DNA of 64,000 nucleotides from Microbacterium oxydans (GTDB lineage: Bacteria; Actinomycetota; Actinomycetes; Actinomycetales; Microbacteriaceae): positions 186,001 to 250,000 of the forward strand of contig NZ_FMIR01000014.1 of NCBI RefSeq assembly GCF_900095745.1, in the 5' to 3' direction. The stretch's first letter is position 1. Every line of letters starts with the position of its first letter. The position numbers and the translations under genes were made by a program. A model generated the notes under the pieces. That model searched no databases. It was not told the DNA's origin and saw only the letters and a program-made list of their open reading frames with translations. Positions 8,541-16,518 of the stretch are shown piece by piece.

Positions 8541-9367
8541 GCGGTCCACCCGCCGTCGACCACGAGGTTCGAGCCGGTCATGTACGTCGACGCGTCGGAC
8601 GCGAGGAAGACCAGCGCGCCGTTGTACTCGTCGGCCTCGGCCATGCGGCCGATCGGCATCCGGGCGATGTAGTTCGCCTGGAACTTTGCATCCTGCGTGT
8701 CCCGCCGGACGCCCGAGGGCGTGAGCGTGTTGACGCGGATGCCCGCACGACCCCAGTACGTGGCGCAGTAGCGGGTGAGGTTGTAGAGCCCCGACTTCGC
8801 CGCCGAGTACGCGACCGGCTTGATGAACGGGATGCCGGTGTCCTCGGCCTTGTAGGCGTAGATGTCCTGCACGGGCGACACCATCCCGTAGATGGATCCC
8901 ACATTGACGATCGAGCCGCCGACGCCGGCGTCGCGCATCCGCCGACCCGCGGCCTGTGTCACGAGGAACGTGCCGACGAGGTTGGTGTCGACGACCTCGC
9001 GGAACACGTCGACGGGGAACTCCTCGAACGGCCCGGAGACCTCCGGCGGCGCGCTGGGCTGTGTGTCGAGTCCGGCGTTGTTGACGACGACGGTCGGTAC
9101 GCCCCAGGTCGCCGCGACCTGGTCGAGTCCTGCGTCCACGCTGGCCTGGTCGGTGATGTCCATCGCCACGGCGAGCAGGCGTCCATCCGGGTCGTCGATG
9201 CCGAGACGCGCGGCGGGATCGGCCACCTCGCTGCGAGAGGTCACGGCGACGCGCGCGCCCCGCTGGTGCAGCGAGCGGACGAACTCCGCGCCGATCTGGC
9301 CGAAGCCGCCGGTGACGACGACCACCTTGTCCCGCACCGAGAAGAGCGGGTCGAGTCCTTCAGACAT
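8534..9367 (-). CDS. Short-chain dehydrogenase/reductase (PtmA-like)
   Basis: This is a 277-residue classical SDR: NAD(P)-binding TGGFGQIG (residues 19-26), NNAG (96-99), catalytic Tyr187/Lys191 in YSAAK, and a C-terminal GSNLVVDGGWTAW. An insertion (about residues 165-184, VQDIYAYKAEDTGIPFIKP) before the YxxxK is typical of the PtmA/sialic-acid-type SDR group. It sits 27 bp after the second permease gene and overlaps the NanA-like lyase, so it should oxidise or reduce the same acid sugar in the pathway fed by the ABC transporter. Exact reaction unknown. Confidence 0.85.
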   Translation of the reverse strand: MSEGLDPLFSVRDKVVVVTGGFGQIGAEFVRSLHQRGARVAVTSRSEVADPAARLGIDDPDGRLLAVAMDITDQASVDAGLDQVAATWGVPTVVVNNAGLDTQPSAPPEVSGPFEEFPVDVFREVVDTNLVGTFLVTQAAGRRMRDAGVGGSIVNVGSIYGMVSPVQDIYAYKAEDTGIPFIKPVAYSAAKSGLYNLTRYCATYWGRAGIRVNTLTPSGVRRDTQDAKFQANYIARMPIGRMAEADEYNGALVFLASDASTYMTGSNLVVDGGWTAW

Positions 9368-9394
9368 GTATCGATACTCCAGATTGCAGGGCGG

Positions 9395-10267
9395 TCAGCC
9401 CTTGACGGATCCCGCGGTGAGCCCGGACACGATGCCGCGCTGCGCCCACAGGAAGAAGATGATCGCGGGCAGCGCGAAGAGCAGTGCGCACAGCATGACG
9501 ATGTTCATCGGCGTGTAGAACTGCCCGAGGAACGACGACAGTCCGACGGATGCCGGCCACAGGTCGGACGACGAGATGAAGGTGTTCGCGAACATGAACT
9601 CGTTCCAGCCGTCGAAGAACGCGATGACGGCGGCGGCCGCGATGCTCGGCATGATCAGCGGGAGCACGATCGTGGTCAGGATGCGCAGGCGCGAGCAGCC
9701 GTCGATGCGGGCCGACTCCTCGATCTCGTACGGGATCTTGTCGATGCCGCTCTTGATGATGAACATGCTCACGGGCATCACGAACGCGGTGTCGGCGAGC
9801 ACGAGCCCCCAGTGGCTGTTGAGCAGCCCGGCGCCGGCGAAGATCGCGTACAGCGGGACGATGATCAGCGCCTCCGGCAGCATCTGCGTGCTGAAGAAGA
9901 TGAAGCCGGCGACGCCGCGGCCGTGGAACTTGTACCGGCTGAGCGCATAGGCGGCCATGGTCGCCAGCACGAGGCTGAGGATCGTGGTGCCGGCGGCGAT
10001 CACGAACGAGTTGCCGAGCCAGCGCAGGATCGGGATGTCGGAGAGGAAGCCGCCCCACTGGCCGATGTTCTGCACCTCGGGGAGCAGCGGCTGGCTGCCG
10101 CCGTAGAGCGAAGCCTCGGTGCCGAGCGACGTCGCCAGCATCCAGTACACCGGGAATCCGGCGAAGACGACGAGCAGCGTGATGAGAACGGCCTTGCCGA
10201 GGCTGCCGAACTTGGCGCCGATTCCGCGGCGACGCGGGAGATCGGTGGGGATGCGCACGGTGGTCAT
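9395..10267 (-). CDS. Carbohydrate ABC transporter permease (MalG type, CUT1)
   Basis: This 290-residue permease has about six membrane segments. It carries the EAA loop region EESARIDGCSRLRILTTIVLPLIMP, the coupling site for the ATPase, and a C-terminal VSGLTAGSVKG. ATG 10267 overlaps the stop of the MalF-type partner (ATGA). It forms the membrane channel with the 10264-11229 product. No ATPase gene is present in the locus, so it probably uses a shared MsiK-type ATPase encoded elsewhere, as is common in actinobacteria. Confidence 0.9.
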   Translation of the reverse strand: MTTVRIPTDLPRRRGIGAKFGSLGKAVLITLLVVFAGFPVYWMLATSLGTEASLYGGSQPLLPEVQNIGQWGGFLSDIPILRWLGNSFVIAAGTTILSLVLATMAAYALSRYKFHGRGVAGFIFFSTQMLPEALIIVPLYAIFAGAGLLNSHWGLVLADTAFVMPVSMFIIKSGIDKIPYEIEESARIDGCSRLRILTTIVLPLIMPSIAAAAVIAFFDGWNEFMFANTFISSSDLWPASVGLSSFLGQFYTPMNIVMLCALLFALPAIIFFLWAQRGIVSGLTAGSVKG

Positions 10268-11229
10268 CGCTGGCTCTCCTGACGTTCTTGGATCTGCTCG
10301 ACGATGAAGTAGACGACAGTGACCAGCAGCGACAGCACCAGGCCGAGGGCGCCGATGGCCGCGGCGCGTCCGAGGTTCTGATCCTGGAACGCGGTGCGGT
10401 AGACGTTCACGACGAGCGTGTTGGTGACGTCGAGCGGTCCCCCACCGGTGATCAGGAAGATGATCTCGAAGCGCCGGATCGACCAGATCGTCATGAGCAG
10501 CGTGATGACGCGCACGGTCGGCATGATGTGGGGCAGGGTGACGGCGCGGAAGGACTGGAAGCGCGTGGCGCCGTCGACCCAGGTCGCTTCGCGGAGCTCG
10601 TGCGGCACGCTCTGCAGGGCGCTGAGCATGACCAGCATCACGAGCGGCGTGAGCTTCCAGACCGTCGCGAGCGTCACCGCGAACAGCCCGTACTTCGGAT
10701 CGACGAGCCAGCCGTGCTCACCGAGGCCGAGCGCCGAGGTGGTGCGGTTCAGGATGCCCTGCTCGTTGTTGTAGATCCAGACGAAGATGAGGGCGGCGGC
10801 CACTGTCGGCACGGCCCACGGGATCGTCGCGATGGCACGGATGATGCCGCGCCCCTTGAAGGCGGTGTTGAGGAGCAGCGCTCCGGCGGTTCCGATGCCG
10901 ACCGAGAAGACCACCGTGAAGAGCGTGTAGAGGAGAGTCGTGATGACGGACGACCAGAACTTGTCGCTCGACAGCAGGTACTCGTAGTTCTCCATGCCGA
11001 CCGGTCGTCCCCCGGCGGGGTTGACCAGCTTGGTCGCCGTGAACGACAGCAGCACGCCGCGGATCAGGGGGAAGACCGTGAAGATCGCCAGGTACGCGAT
11101 CGCCGGGAAGAGGAAGAGGTAGGCGCCGTTGCGCTCGATGAAGCGTCCGATCGCGCCGGTGTCGCGGCGTCGCCGTGGCGGCGAAGCTGAGGGCGTCTGT
11201 GGTCGCGCCTCGAGCGTGGGGGTGGCCAT
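10264..11229 (-). CDS. Carbohydrate ABC transporter permease (MalF type, CUT1)
   Basis: This 321-residue integral membrane protein has an N-terminal cytoplasmic tail with Pro/Arg, a first helix AYLFLFPAIAYLAIFTVFPLI, and the EAA loop ELREATWVDGATRFQSFRAVTLPHIMP. It is the partner of the MalG-type permease immediately downstream and lies 73 bp after the binding-protein gene. Together they make a CUT1 importer, a family that usually takes oligosaccharides or polyol-type sugars. Confidence 0.9.
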   Translation of the reverse strand: MATPTLEARPQTPSASPPRRRRDTGAIGRFIERNGAYLFLFPAIAYLAIFTVFPLIRGVLLSFTATKLVNPAGGRPVGMENYEYLLSSDKFWSSVITTLLYTLFTVVFSVGIGTAGALLLNTAFKGRGIIRAIATIPWAVPTVAAALIFVWIYNNEQGILNRTTSALGLGEHGWLVDPKYGLFAVTLATVWKLTPLVMLVMLSALQSVPHELREATWVDGATRFQSFRAVTLPHIMPTVRVITLLMTIWSIRRFEIIFLITGGGPLDVTNTLVVNVYRTAFQDQNLGRAAAIGALGLVLSLLVTVVYFIVEQIQERQESQR

Positions 11230-11302
11230 GGCCGGGGTCCTTTCGCGTGTCGCGGGATGACCGAGGGGCGGACAGCGGGGTGATGCCCGCCCCTCGGGGT
11301 GC

Positions 11303-12595
11303 TCAGCCGAGTTCGGCTTCGAGGTTCTCCTGAACCTCGGCCAGCTTCGCCTTCACGTCGCCGCCGTTGACCCGCAGGTCTTCGACCGCGGTGAGGACCT
11401 CGCGCCAGACGACCTTGCTCTCGGTCTCGAAGCCCTCGACGAGCGTCGACTTCGAGGTCTTGGCGGCCTCGAGGAACTGCGTCGCCCACGGGTTGGCCTC
11501 GAGGAAGGCAGCATCCGGTTCGACGTCGGTGGCCATGGCCGAGGCGCCGAGGCCGGCGCGGATGGCGGTCTGGCCCTCTTCACCGAGCACCCAGCGCACG
11601 AAGTCCTTGGCGGCTTCCTTGTTGTCGCTGTTCGCGTTGACGGCGATGATCAGCTGCGAGTTCGAGCCGGGGTTCGCGAGCGGCAGCGGAGCCGCTCCCA
11701 TGTTCTGGCCGTTCACGGCGTTGTCCGGGTTGCTCGTGATGGTCGTCGCGACACCGGAGTTCTCGAACAGCATTCCGACCTGGCCCTGGCCGAACTTCGC
11801 GCGGAAGGTCGACGCGTCGTCGCCGATGGGGGCGACGCCCGAGGCGAACGTCTCGAGGAACGCCTCGACGGCCTCGACGTTCTCGGCCTTGTCGATCGTG
11901 AGCTTCTTCCCGTCGCTGAGCTCGCCGCCGAATCCGTAGATCCAGTTCGCCATCTCCAGCGTCCAACCGTCGATCTCGGCGGTCTGGTGACGGCCGGCCC
12001 AGCCGGAGATGCCCAGCTCGTCCTTGATCGTCTTCGCCGTGGTGAGGAACTCATCGAACGTCGTCGGGACCTCGAGCCCCAGTTCGGCGAAGATGTCCTT
12101 GTTGTAGATGACGGTGCTGTAGGTCGGGCGCTCCCAGTTGAAGCCGTACTGGCCGCCGTCGAACACACCGGCCTCGTTCGTGTTGTTGAGCGTGTCGCCG
12201 AGCTCGTCGGCGATGTCATCGAGCGGCTCGAGCACGCCGGCGTCGACGAGCGAGGCGAACTGGCTGTCCTGCAGCACCATCACGTCGGGGCCGCCGCCGG
12301 CACCCAGCTCGGTGCTGAGCTTGTCGGCGTAGTTCGCGAACGGGATCTCGACCTTGGTCAGCTCGATGTTGTCATCGGGTCCGGTGTAGCCCTTGACGGC
12401 GTCCCAGATGATCGGGCCCTTGCCGTCTTCGAGGAACTGCCAGTTGGAGAACGTGAGCTCTCCCCCGGCGCTTCCGGCATCCGACGAGTCGTCGCCGGCG
12501 GCGCAGCCGGCCAGGGCGATGGTCGCGGCAGCGACGAGGCCGGTGATCCGCAGCGCGCGGGCTCGGCGGGACGGGTGTGCGTGGTTCGACTTCAC
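11303..12595 (-). CDS. Sugar ABC transporter substrate-binding lipoprotein (CUT1)
   Basis: The GTG start at 12595 has AAAGGAG upstream. Residues 1-30 are a lipoprotein signal peptide ending in the lipobox TIALAGC, with Cys as the anchored residue, followed by a Gly/Ser/Asp linker. The 430-residue body is a family-1 extracellular binding protein (LTFSNWQFLEDGKG, VMVLQDSQFASLVDAGVLEPLDDI, STVIYNKDIFAELGLEVPTT). It captures the sugar outside the membrane for the two permeases downstream. Transcription starts from the LacI-controlled promoter at 12675-12704. Confidence 0.92.
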   Translation of the reverse strand: MKSNHAHPSRRARALRITGLVAAATIALAGCAAGDDSSDAGSAGGELTFSNWQFLEDGKGPIIWDAVKGYTGPDDNIELTKVEIPFANYADKLSTELGAGGGPDVMVLQDSQFASLVDAGVLEPLDDIADELGDTLNNTNEAGVFDGGQYGFNWERPTYSTVIYNKDIFAELGLEVPTTFDEFLTTAKTIKDELGISGWAGRHQTAEIDGWTLEMANWIYGFGGELSDGKKLTIDKAENVEAVEAFLETFASGVAPIGDDASTFRAKFGQGQVGMLFENSGVATTITSNPDNAVNGQNMGAAPLPLANPGSNSQLIIAVNANSDNKEAAKDFVRWVLGEEGQTAIRAGLGASAMATDVEPDAAFLEANPWATQFLEAAKTSKSTLVEGFETESKVVWREVLTAVEDLRVNGGDVKAKLAEVQENLEAELG

Positions 12596-12658
12596 TGTTC
12601 ACTCCTTTGGGCAGCAAGTTCTATGCGACGGTGCATCCGAGTTCTCGCCGGGTCTGCG

Positions 12659-12672
12659 TGAAATCGGTTTCA
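12659..12672. promoter_or_regulatory. LacI-type operator upstream of the sugar ABC transporter
   Basis: TGAAATCGGTTTCA differs from the kinase-operon operator at one position. It lies three bases downstream of the proposed -10, over the expected transcription start, ideal for repression. A weaker half-like match (TGAAATGGTTACG) follows near 12709. Confidence 0.85.
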
Positions 12673-12674
12673 TC

Positions 12675-12704
12675 ACCATAACTCCGCATTCACAGCGGTG
12701 TCAA
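12675..12704 (-). promoter_or_regulatory. Sigma70-type promoter of the sugar ABC operon
   Basis: On the minus strand TTGACA (12699-12704), an 18-bp spacer and TATGGT (12675-12680) precede the binding-protein gene. The operator directly follows the -10. Confidence 0.7.
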
Positions 12705-12774
12705 GAATGAAATGGTTACGCAACCTTATCGTGCCGCATCCGTCAACCGGAACGGCGCACATGCCCGCAGACGA

Positions 12775-12806
12775 CGGATGCCGCGGGGTCGCCCCCGCGG
12801 CATCCG
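12775..12806. terminator. Strong hairpin after the DoxX gene
   Basis: A perfect 14-bp stem (12775-12788 with 12793-12806) with a 4-base loop lies just downstream of the DoxX stop on the minus strand and before the promoter of the sugar operon. It has no long U-tract, as usual in high-GC genomes. Confidence 0.7.
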
Positions 12807-12822
12807 TGTCACTGCTCTGCTG

Positions 12823-13263
12823 TCAGGCGAGCCACGCCGGCGCTCGACCGCGCAGGAACGCACCATCGACCGAGAACCGTCCGGCACCGGTGAACGCGAG
12901 CGCCAGCGCCGCGGCGCCGAGGACGGCGACGAACTCGTATCCGCCCTCTCCGACCCAGAGCCCGGCGGGCAGGTGCACGGCGACGAGCGCGACGATCATG
13001 TCGACCGCCAGCAGGATGCCGACCGGGCGCGTGAAGAGCCCGAGCATCAGCAGCAGTCCGCCGACGAGTTCGACGAATGCGACGACCGGCGCCGCGATCT
13101 CGGGGAGGGGGATCCCCATGCCCGCGAAGCTGCCTATCGTTCCGGGCAGTGTGAACTCGAAGATCTTCTGCGCGCCGTGCGCGGCGAAGATCGCGCCGAC
13201 CACGACGCGCAGGATCAGCAGTCCCAGCGAGGGTGCGGCAGAGGAGGCTTTGGTGTTCGTCAT
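12823..13263 (-). CDS. DoxX family membrane protein
   Basis: The start chosen is MTNTKASSAAPSLGLLILRV (146 residues), with GAAGGAAC upstream. Four membrane helices are seen, with the DoxX marks LILRVVVGAIFAAHGAQKIF, PVVAFVELVGGLLLMLGLFTRPVGI and a final Gly/Ala helix. DoxX proteins are quinone-linked or redox-associated membrane proteins of varied role. The gene is alone, between the sugar locus and the tct operon. Confidence 0.88.
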   Translation of the reverse strand: MTNTKASSAAPSLGLLILRVVVGAIFAAHGAQKIFEFTLPGTIGSFAGMGIPLPEIAAPVVAFVELVGGLLLMLGLFTRPVGILLAVDMIVALVAVHLPAGLWVGEGGYEFVAVLGAAALALAFTGAGRFSVDGAFLRGRAPAWLA

Positions 13264-13383
13264 GAGGAGTTGTTCCTTCGTGGCAGGACACCCGCGCCAG
13301 GCGCGGAGCAGGGTCGTTCCCTGCTTCCACGCTAGGAAGCGCACTTTTCCATCTCCTGTGATCGCCCTCCGACGAGGCCCCGG

Positions 13384-14253
13384 TCAGCGGTGCGCGGCGA
13401 CCACCTCGGCGACAGCGGTGCGCTCGGCATCGGTCGGCTCCGCGATCGCCATACGGCAGTACGCGTCGACGACGTCGAGGACGCGGTACGCCTCCTTCAT
13501 GCGCGCCATGTCTCCGCCGATCAGCGAGACGACGTCATCGACCGCGGCCTGGGCGACCGCGATCGCCTCGACATCGCCCGATCGTCCGGCGTCGGCCAGG
13601 GCTCGGAACGGCTTCGGGGTGACGGACGAGACCCCGGACACGACCCCCTGCGCCCCCGCGTCGACGGCGGCGATGAGGTCGCGGTCGGCGCCGGTGTACA
13701 GCTCGAAGTCGGCGGGGACGACGGCGCGATACGCAGCGATCTCGTCGAGGGACAGCTCGCTGAGCTTCGCGCCCACGATGTTCGGCAGCTCCGCGAGCCG
13801 CACCAGCAGCTCGGGCGAGACGGTGTTGCCGCTGCGCGCAGGGTAGATGTACACGTACAGGCGCCCGTCGCCGACGGCATCCGACACCGCCCGGAAGTAG
13901 TCGAAGATCGCATCCTCGGTCGACTTCAGGTAGTACGGGGTGAGGGCGGCGAACTCGGTCACGCCGAGGCGCTTGGCGATCTCGACGAGCCGCACCGCCT
14001 CGAAGGTGCTCGGCTGGCCGACATGCACGATGACGCGCATCCGGTCCTGCAGCTCCTCGACGGCGGCGGCGACGAGCGCCGTGAACTCGGCGACGTCGAC
14101 GGCCGGGAACTCCCCGGTCGTGCCGAGGATGAAAGCCCCCTCGTTGCCCGAGTCGCCGACGAAGCGGAAGATCGCGCGCGATCCCTCGAGGTCGAGGCTG
14201 CCGTCGCGGCGGAACGCGGTCGGAACGGCGGTCAGGATGTCGTAGCGGGTCAC
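13384..14253 (-). CDS. DapA/DHDPS-family lyase of the tct operon
   Basis: This 289-residue TIM-barrel protein has GTTGEF (44-49), Tyr137 in YVYIYPARSG and Schiff-base Lys163 in IVGAKLS. YPARSG replaces the usual YNIPxRTG, so it is not a standard DapA and probably handles a different keto-acid. Its GTG start overlaps the tctA stop (GTGA, 14250-14253). Coupling to a tripartite carboxylate transporter predicts that it acts on the imported acid or a product of it, for example 2-keto-3-deoxy-acid dehydration or cleavage. Confidence 0.82.
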   Translation of the reverse strand: MTRYDILTAVPTAFRRDGSLDLEGSRAIFRFVGDSGNEGAFILGTTGEFPAVDVAEFTALVAAAVEELQDRMRVIVHVGQPSTFEAVRLVEIAKRLGVTEFAALTPYYLKSTEDAIFDYFRAVSDAVGDGRLYVYIYPARSGNTVSPELLVRLAELPNIVGAKLSELSLDEIAAYRAVVPADFELYTGADRDLIAAVDAGAQGVVSGVSSVTPKPFRALADAGRSGDVEAIAVAQAAVDDVVSLIGGDMARMKEAYRVLDVVDAYCRMAIAEPTDAERTAVAEVVAAHR

Positions 14254-15905
14254 TTCTCGGTCTCCTCGGAGTTCTTGCGGGACTTGCGGGTGCGGCGCGT
14301 GGGCACGTCGACGTTGCGGACGGTCGAGGTGAGCAGGTCGGGCTGGGCAGCCAGCTCGTCGTGCGCCTTCTCGATCTGCTGGATGCTGTCGTCGTGCAGG
14401 ATCGAGTCCGCCAGTGCTGCGCGCTCGGCGCGGGGCTTGCGGGCCGCCCGGATGGCCGGCATCACGATCGAGAGCACGGCCAGCGCGAGCAGCACGATCG
14501 CGATCGGGCTGACGACCTCGAAGAACGGCCGCGTGGGGAGGATCGCCAGCGTGCGGGCGAGGTTCTCCTCGGCGAGCGGCCCGAGGAGAAGACCCAGCAC
14601 GATGGGACCCGCGGGCACCTGCATGCGCTTGAGCAGCACGCCGATCACGCCGAACACGAGCATGGTGACGACCGTGGAGAGGCTGTTCGAGGTGGCGTAG
14701 GTGCCGATGATGCAGAAGATCAGGATGCCGCTCCACAGGTAGGGCTGCGGCACATCGAGGAGCTTGACCATGCCCTTCATGCGGATGAGGCTCAGCACGA
14801 GCGACAGGATCGTGGCGATCAGCATGATGCCCACGATGGAGACCACGAGGTCGGGGCGGTTGGTGAACAGCGTCGGACCGGGGGTGATGCCCCAGATGAT
14901 CATCGAGCCGATCATCACGGCCATCACCGAGTCGCCCGGGATGCCGAGGGCCATGGTGGTCGTCAGCGAGCCGCCGAGCGTGGCGCTGGATGCGGTGTCG
15001 CTGGCGGCGACGCCCTCGATGGATCCCTTGCCGAACATCTCGGGGTGCTTGGAGGCCTTGCGTGCGCGCTCCCAGCCGATGAGTCCGGCGATGTCGCCGC
15101 CCGCCGCGGGGATGAGGCCGACGCCGAGTCCGACGGCGCCGCCGACCGCGGTCGCGCGGCCGCTCTGCTTCAGCTCGGCGCGGTTCGGCCACCAGCGGCC
15201 GAGGCTCGAGATCGGACGCACGGCCGACTTGCGGTACGTGAGCAGTTGATCGAACAGCTCGGCGATGCCGAAGAGTCCGATGATGACGGCGATGAAGTTC
15301 ACACCCTCGACGAGTTCGAGGACCCCGAAGGTGAAGCGCTGGTCGGCGGTCGCGGCGTAGGTCCCGACGCTGCCGAGCATGAGGCCGAAGAGTCCGGCGA
15401 GGATGCCCTTGAGCATCGACTTCGACGAGATGCCGATCATGATCGCGATGCCGAAGACGACGAGGGCGAACAGCTCGGGCGACTTGAAGTAATCGCGGGC
15501 GAAGCTGGCGATGGGCACGGCGGCGACCGCGAAGAGCACGAGGGAGGCGAGGATGCCGACCGCCGAGACGATCGCGGAGATGGTCAGGGCGAGTCCTGCC
15601 CTGCCCTGCTTGGCCATCGGATATCCGTCGAGGGTGGTGGCGATGGATGCCGGAGTGCCGGGGGTGTTGATGAGGATCGACGGCACCCGGTCGCCGAAGT
15701 TCGCGGCGACGTAGATGGTCAGCAGCACCGCGAGACCCTGCACGGGCTCGAGGGTCATCGTGAAGCCTGCGGCGAGGGCGACGGCCATGGTCGCGGTGAT
15801 GCCGGGGAAGGCGCCGACCATGAAGCCGAGCACGAGGCCGACGAGCATGTAGAGCAGGATCGAGATGTCGAGGAGCGAGTTCAGCCCCTCCATGAGCGCG
15901 TTCAC
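14250..15905 (-). CDS. tctA: Tripartite tricarboxylate transporter, large membrane subunit TctA
   Basis: The GTG start at 15905 overlaps the tctB stop (GTGA), giving 551 residues. TctA signatures are clear: LVGLVLGFMVGAFPGITATM, the Gly/Pro motif SILINTPGTPASIATTLDGYPMA, and GLIPAAGGDIAGLIGWERAR in the second half; about 11-12 membrane segments. The C-terminal 65 residues are hydrophilic with a basic end (TRRTRKSRKNSEETEK), longer than usual. With TctB and TctC it forms an ion-driven, binding-protein-dependent carboxylate importer. Confidence 0.95.
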   Translation of the reverse strand: MNALMEGLNSLLDISILLYMLVGLVLGFMVGAFPGITATMAVALAAGFTMTLEPVQGLAVLLTIYVAANFGDRVPSILINTPGTPASIATTLDGYPMAKQGRAGLALTISAIVSAVGILASLVLFAVAAVPIASFARDYFKSPELFALVVFGIAIMIGISSKSMLKGILAGLFGLMLGSVGTYAATADQRFTFGVLELVEGVNFIAVIIGLFGIAELFDQLLTYRKSAVRPISSLGRWWPNRAELKQSGRATAVGGAVGLGVGLIPAAGGDIAGLIGWERARKASKHPEMFGKGSIEGVAASDTASSATLGGSLTTTMALGIPGDSVMAVMIGSMIIWGITPGPTLFTNRPDLVVSIVGIMLIATILSLVLSLIRMKGMVKLLDVPQPYLWSGILIFCIIGTYATSNSLSTVVTMLVFGVIGVLLKRMQVPAGPIVLGLLLGPLAEENLARTLAILPTRPFFEVVSPIAIVLLALAVLSIVMPAIRAARKPRAERAALADSILHDDSIQQIEKAHDELAAQPDLLTSTVRNVDVPTRRTRKSRKNSEETEK

Positions 15906-16453
15906 AGGGGGATCCTCAGGAGCATCCCGAACACGACGTAGACGAACGCCGTGACCGAGGCGGAATAGATGATGAGGCTCAGCCAGCGGCGGTGGCCGTA
16001 GAGGAGCATGAGGGCGGCCATCAGCAGGGCTGCGGCGACGGGGAAGACCTCGACGCGGTAGCCGAAGAGGATGACGGAGCCCAGCGACCACAGTGCGATG
16101 AAGGCACCGGTGATGGCGAGGGTGGCGATGACGCGCAGGTAGCCGCCGGGCTGGATGCGCTCGAGGTCTTCGCGGGTCGGGGCCGGCCGGGTGATGGCGA
16201 CGGCGAGCAGCGCGATGGCGATCACCACTCCGGTGACTCCGATGACGAGGGGCCAGAAGCGGGCGTCGATCTGCCCGGGAGCGGCTTCGCGGCGCAGCGG
16301 GATCTGCGTCGAGAGGAAGAGGTAGCCGGAGGTGAACGCCAGGGCGACGACCGCGAACACGATCTCGAGGCGCCGGGATGCGGGCGCACCCTGGTACTCG
16401 TCGTCAGGCTCGCCGCGGCCCGCCGGTTCCGCGGCGGTGTCGGGGGTGGACAT
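15902..16453 (-). CDS. tctB: Tripartite tricarboxylate transporter, small membrane subunit TctB
   Basis: AAGGAG precedes tandem ATGs at 16456 and 16453; the second has the better spacing (four bases) and gives 183 residues. An N-terminal acidic tail is followed by four hydrophobic segments (LEIVFAVVALAFTSGYLFLS; FWPLVIGVTGVVIAIALLAVA; VIATLAITGAFIALWSLG; VAAALLMAALMLLYG), as in TctB proteins. It lies between tctC and tctA. Confidence 0.88.
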   Translation of the reverse strand: MSTPDTAAEPAGRGEPDDEYQGAPASRRLEIVFAVVALAFTSGYLFLSTQIPLRREAAPGQIDARFWPLVIGVTGVVIAIALLAVAITRPAPTREDLERIQPGGYLRVIATLAITGAFIALWSLGSVILFGYRVEVFPVAAALLMAALMLLYGHRRWLSLIIYSASVTAFVYVVFGMLLRIPL

Positions 16454-16518
16454 CATGCTCCTTCTTTCGTCGAAGAGGAACGGCTGCGGGGCCGACCTGC
16501 GCCGGCCCCGCAGTCCTC

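Noticed and set aside
14361..15941. 526-codon plus-strand open frame over tctA
   Set aside because: Asp/Glu/His/Arg-rich shadow of hydrophobic tctA codons; no motif.
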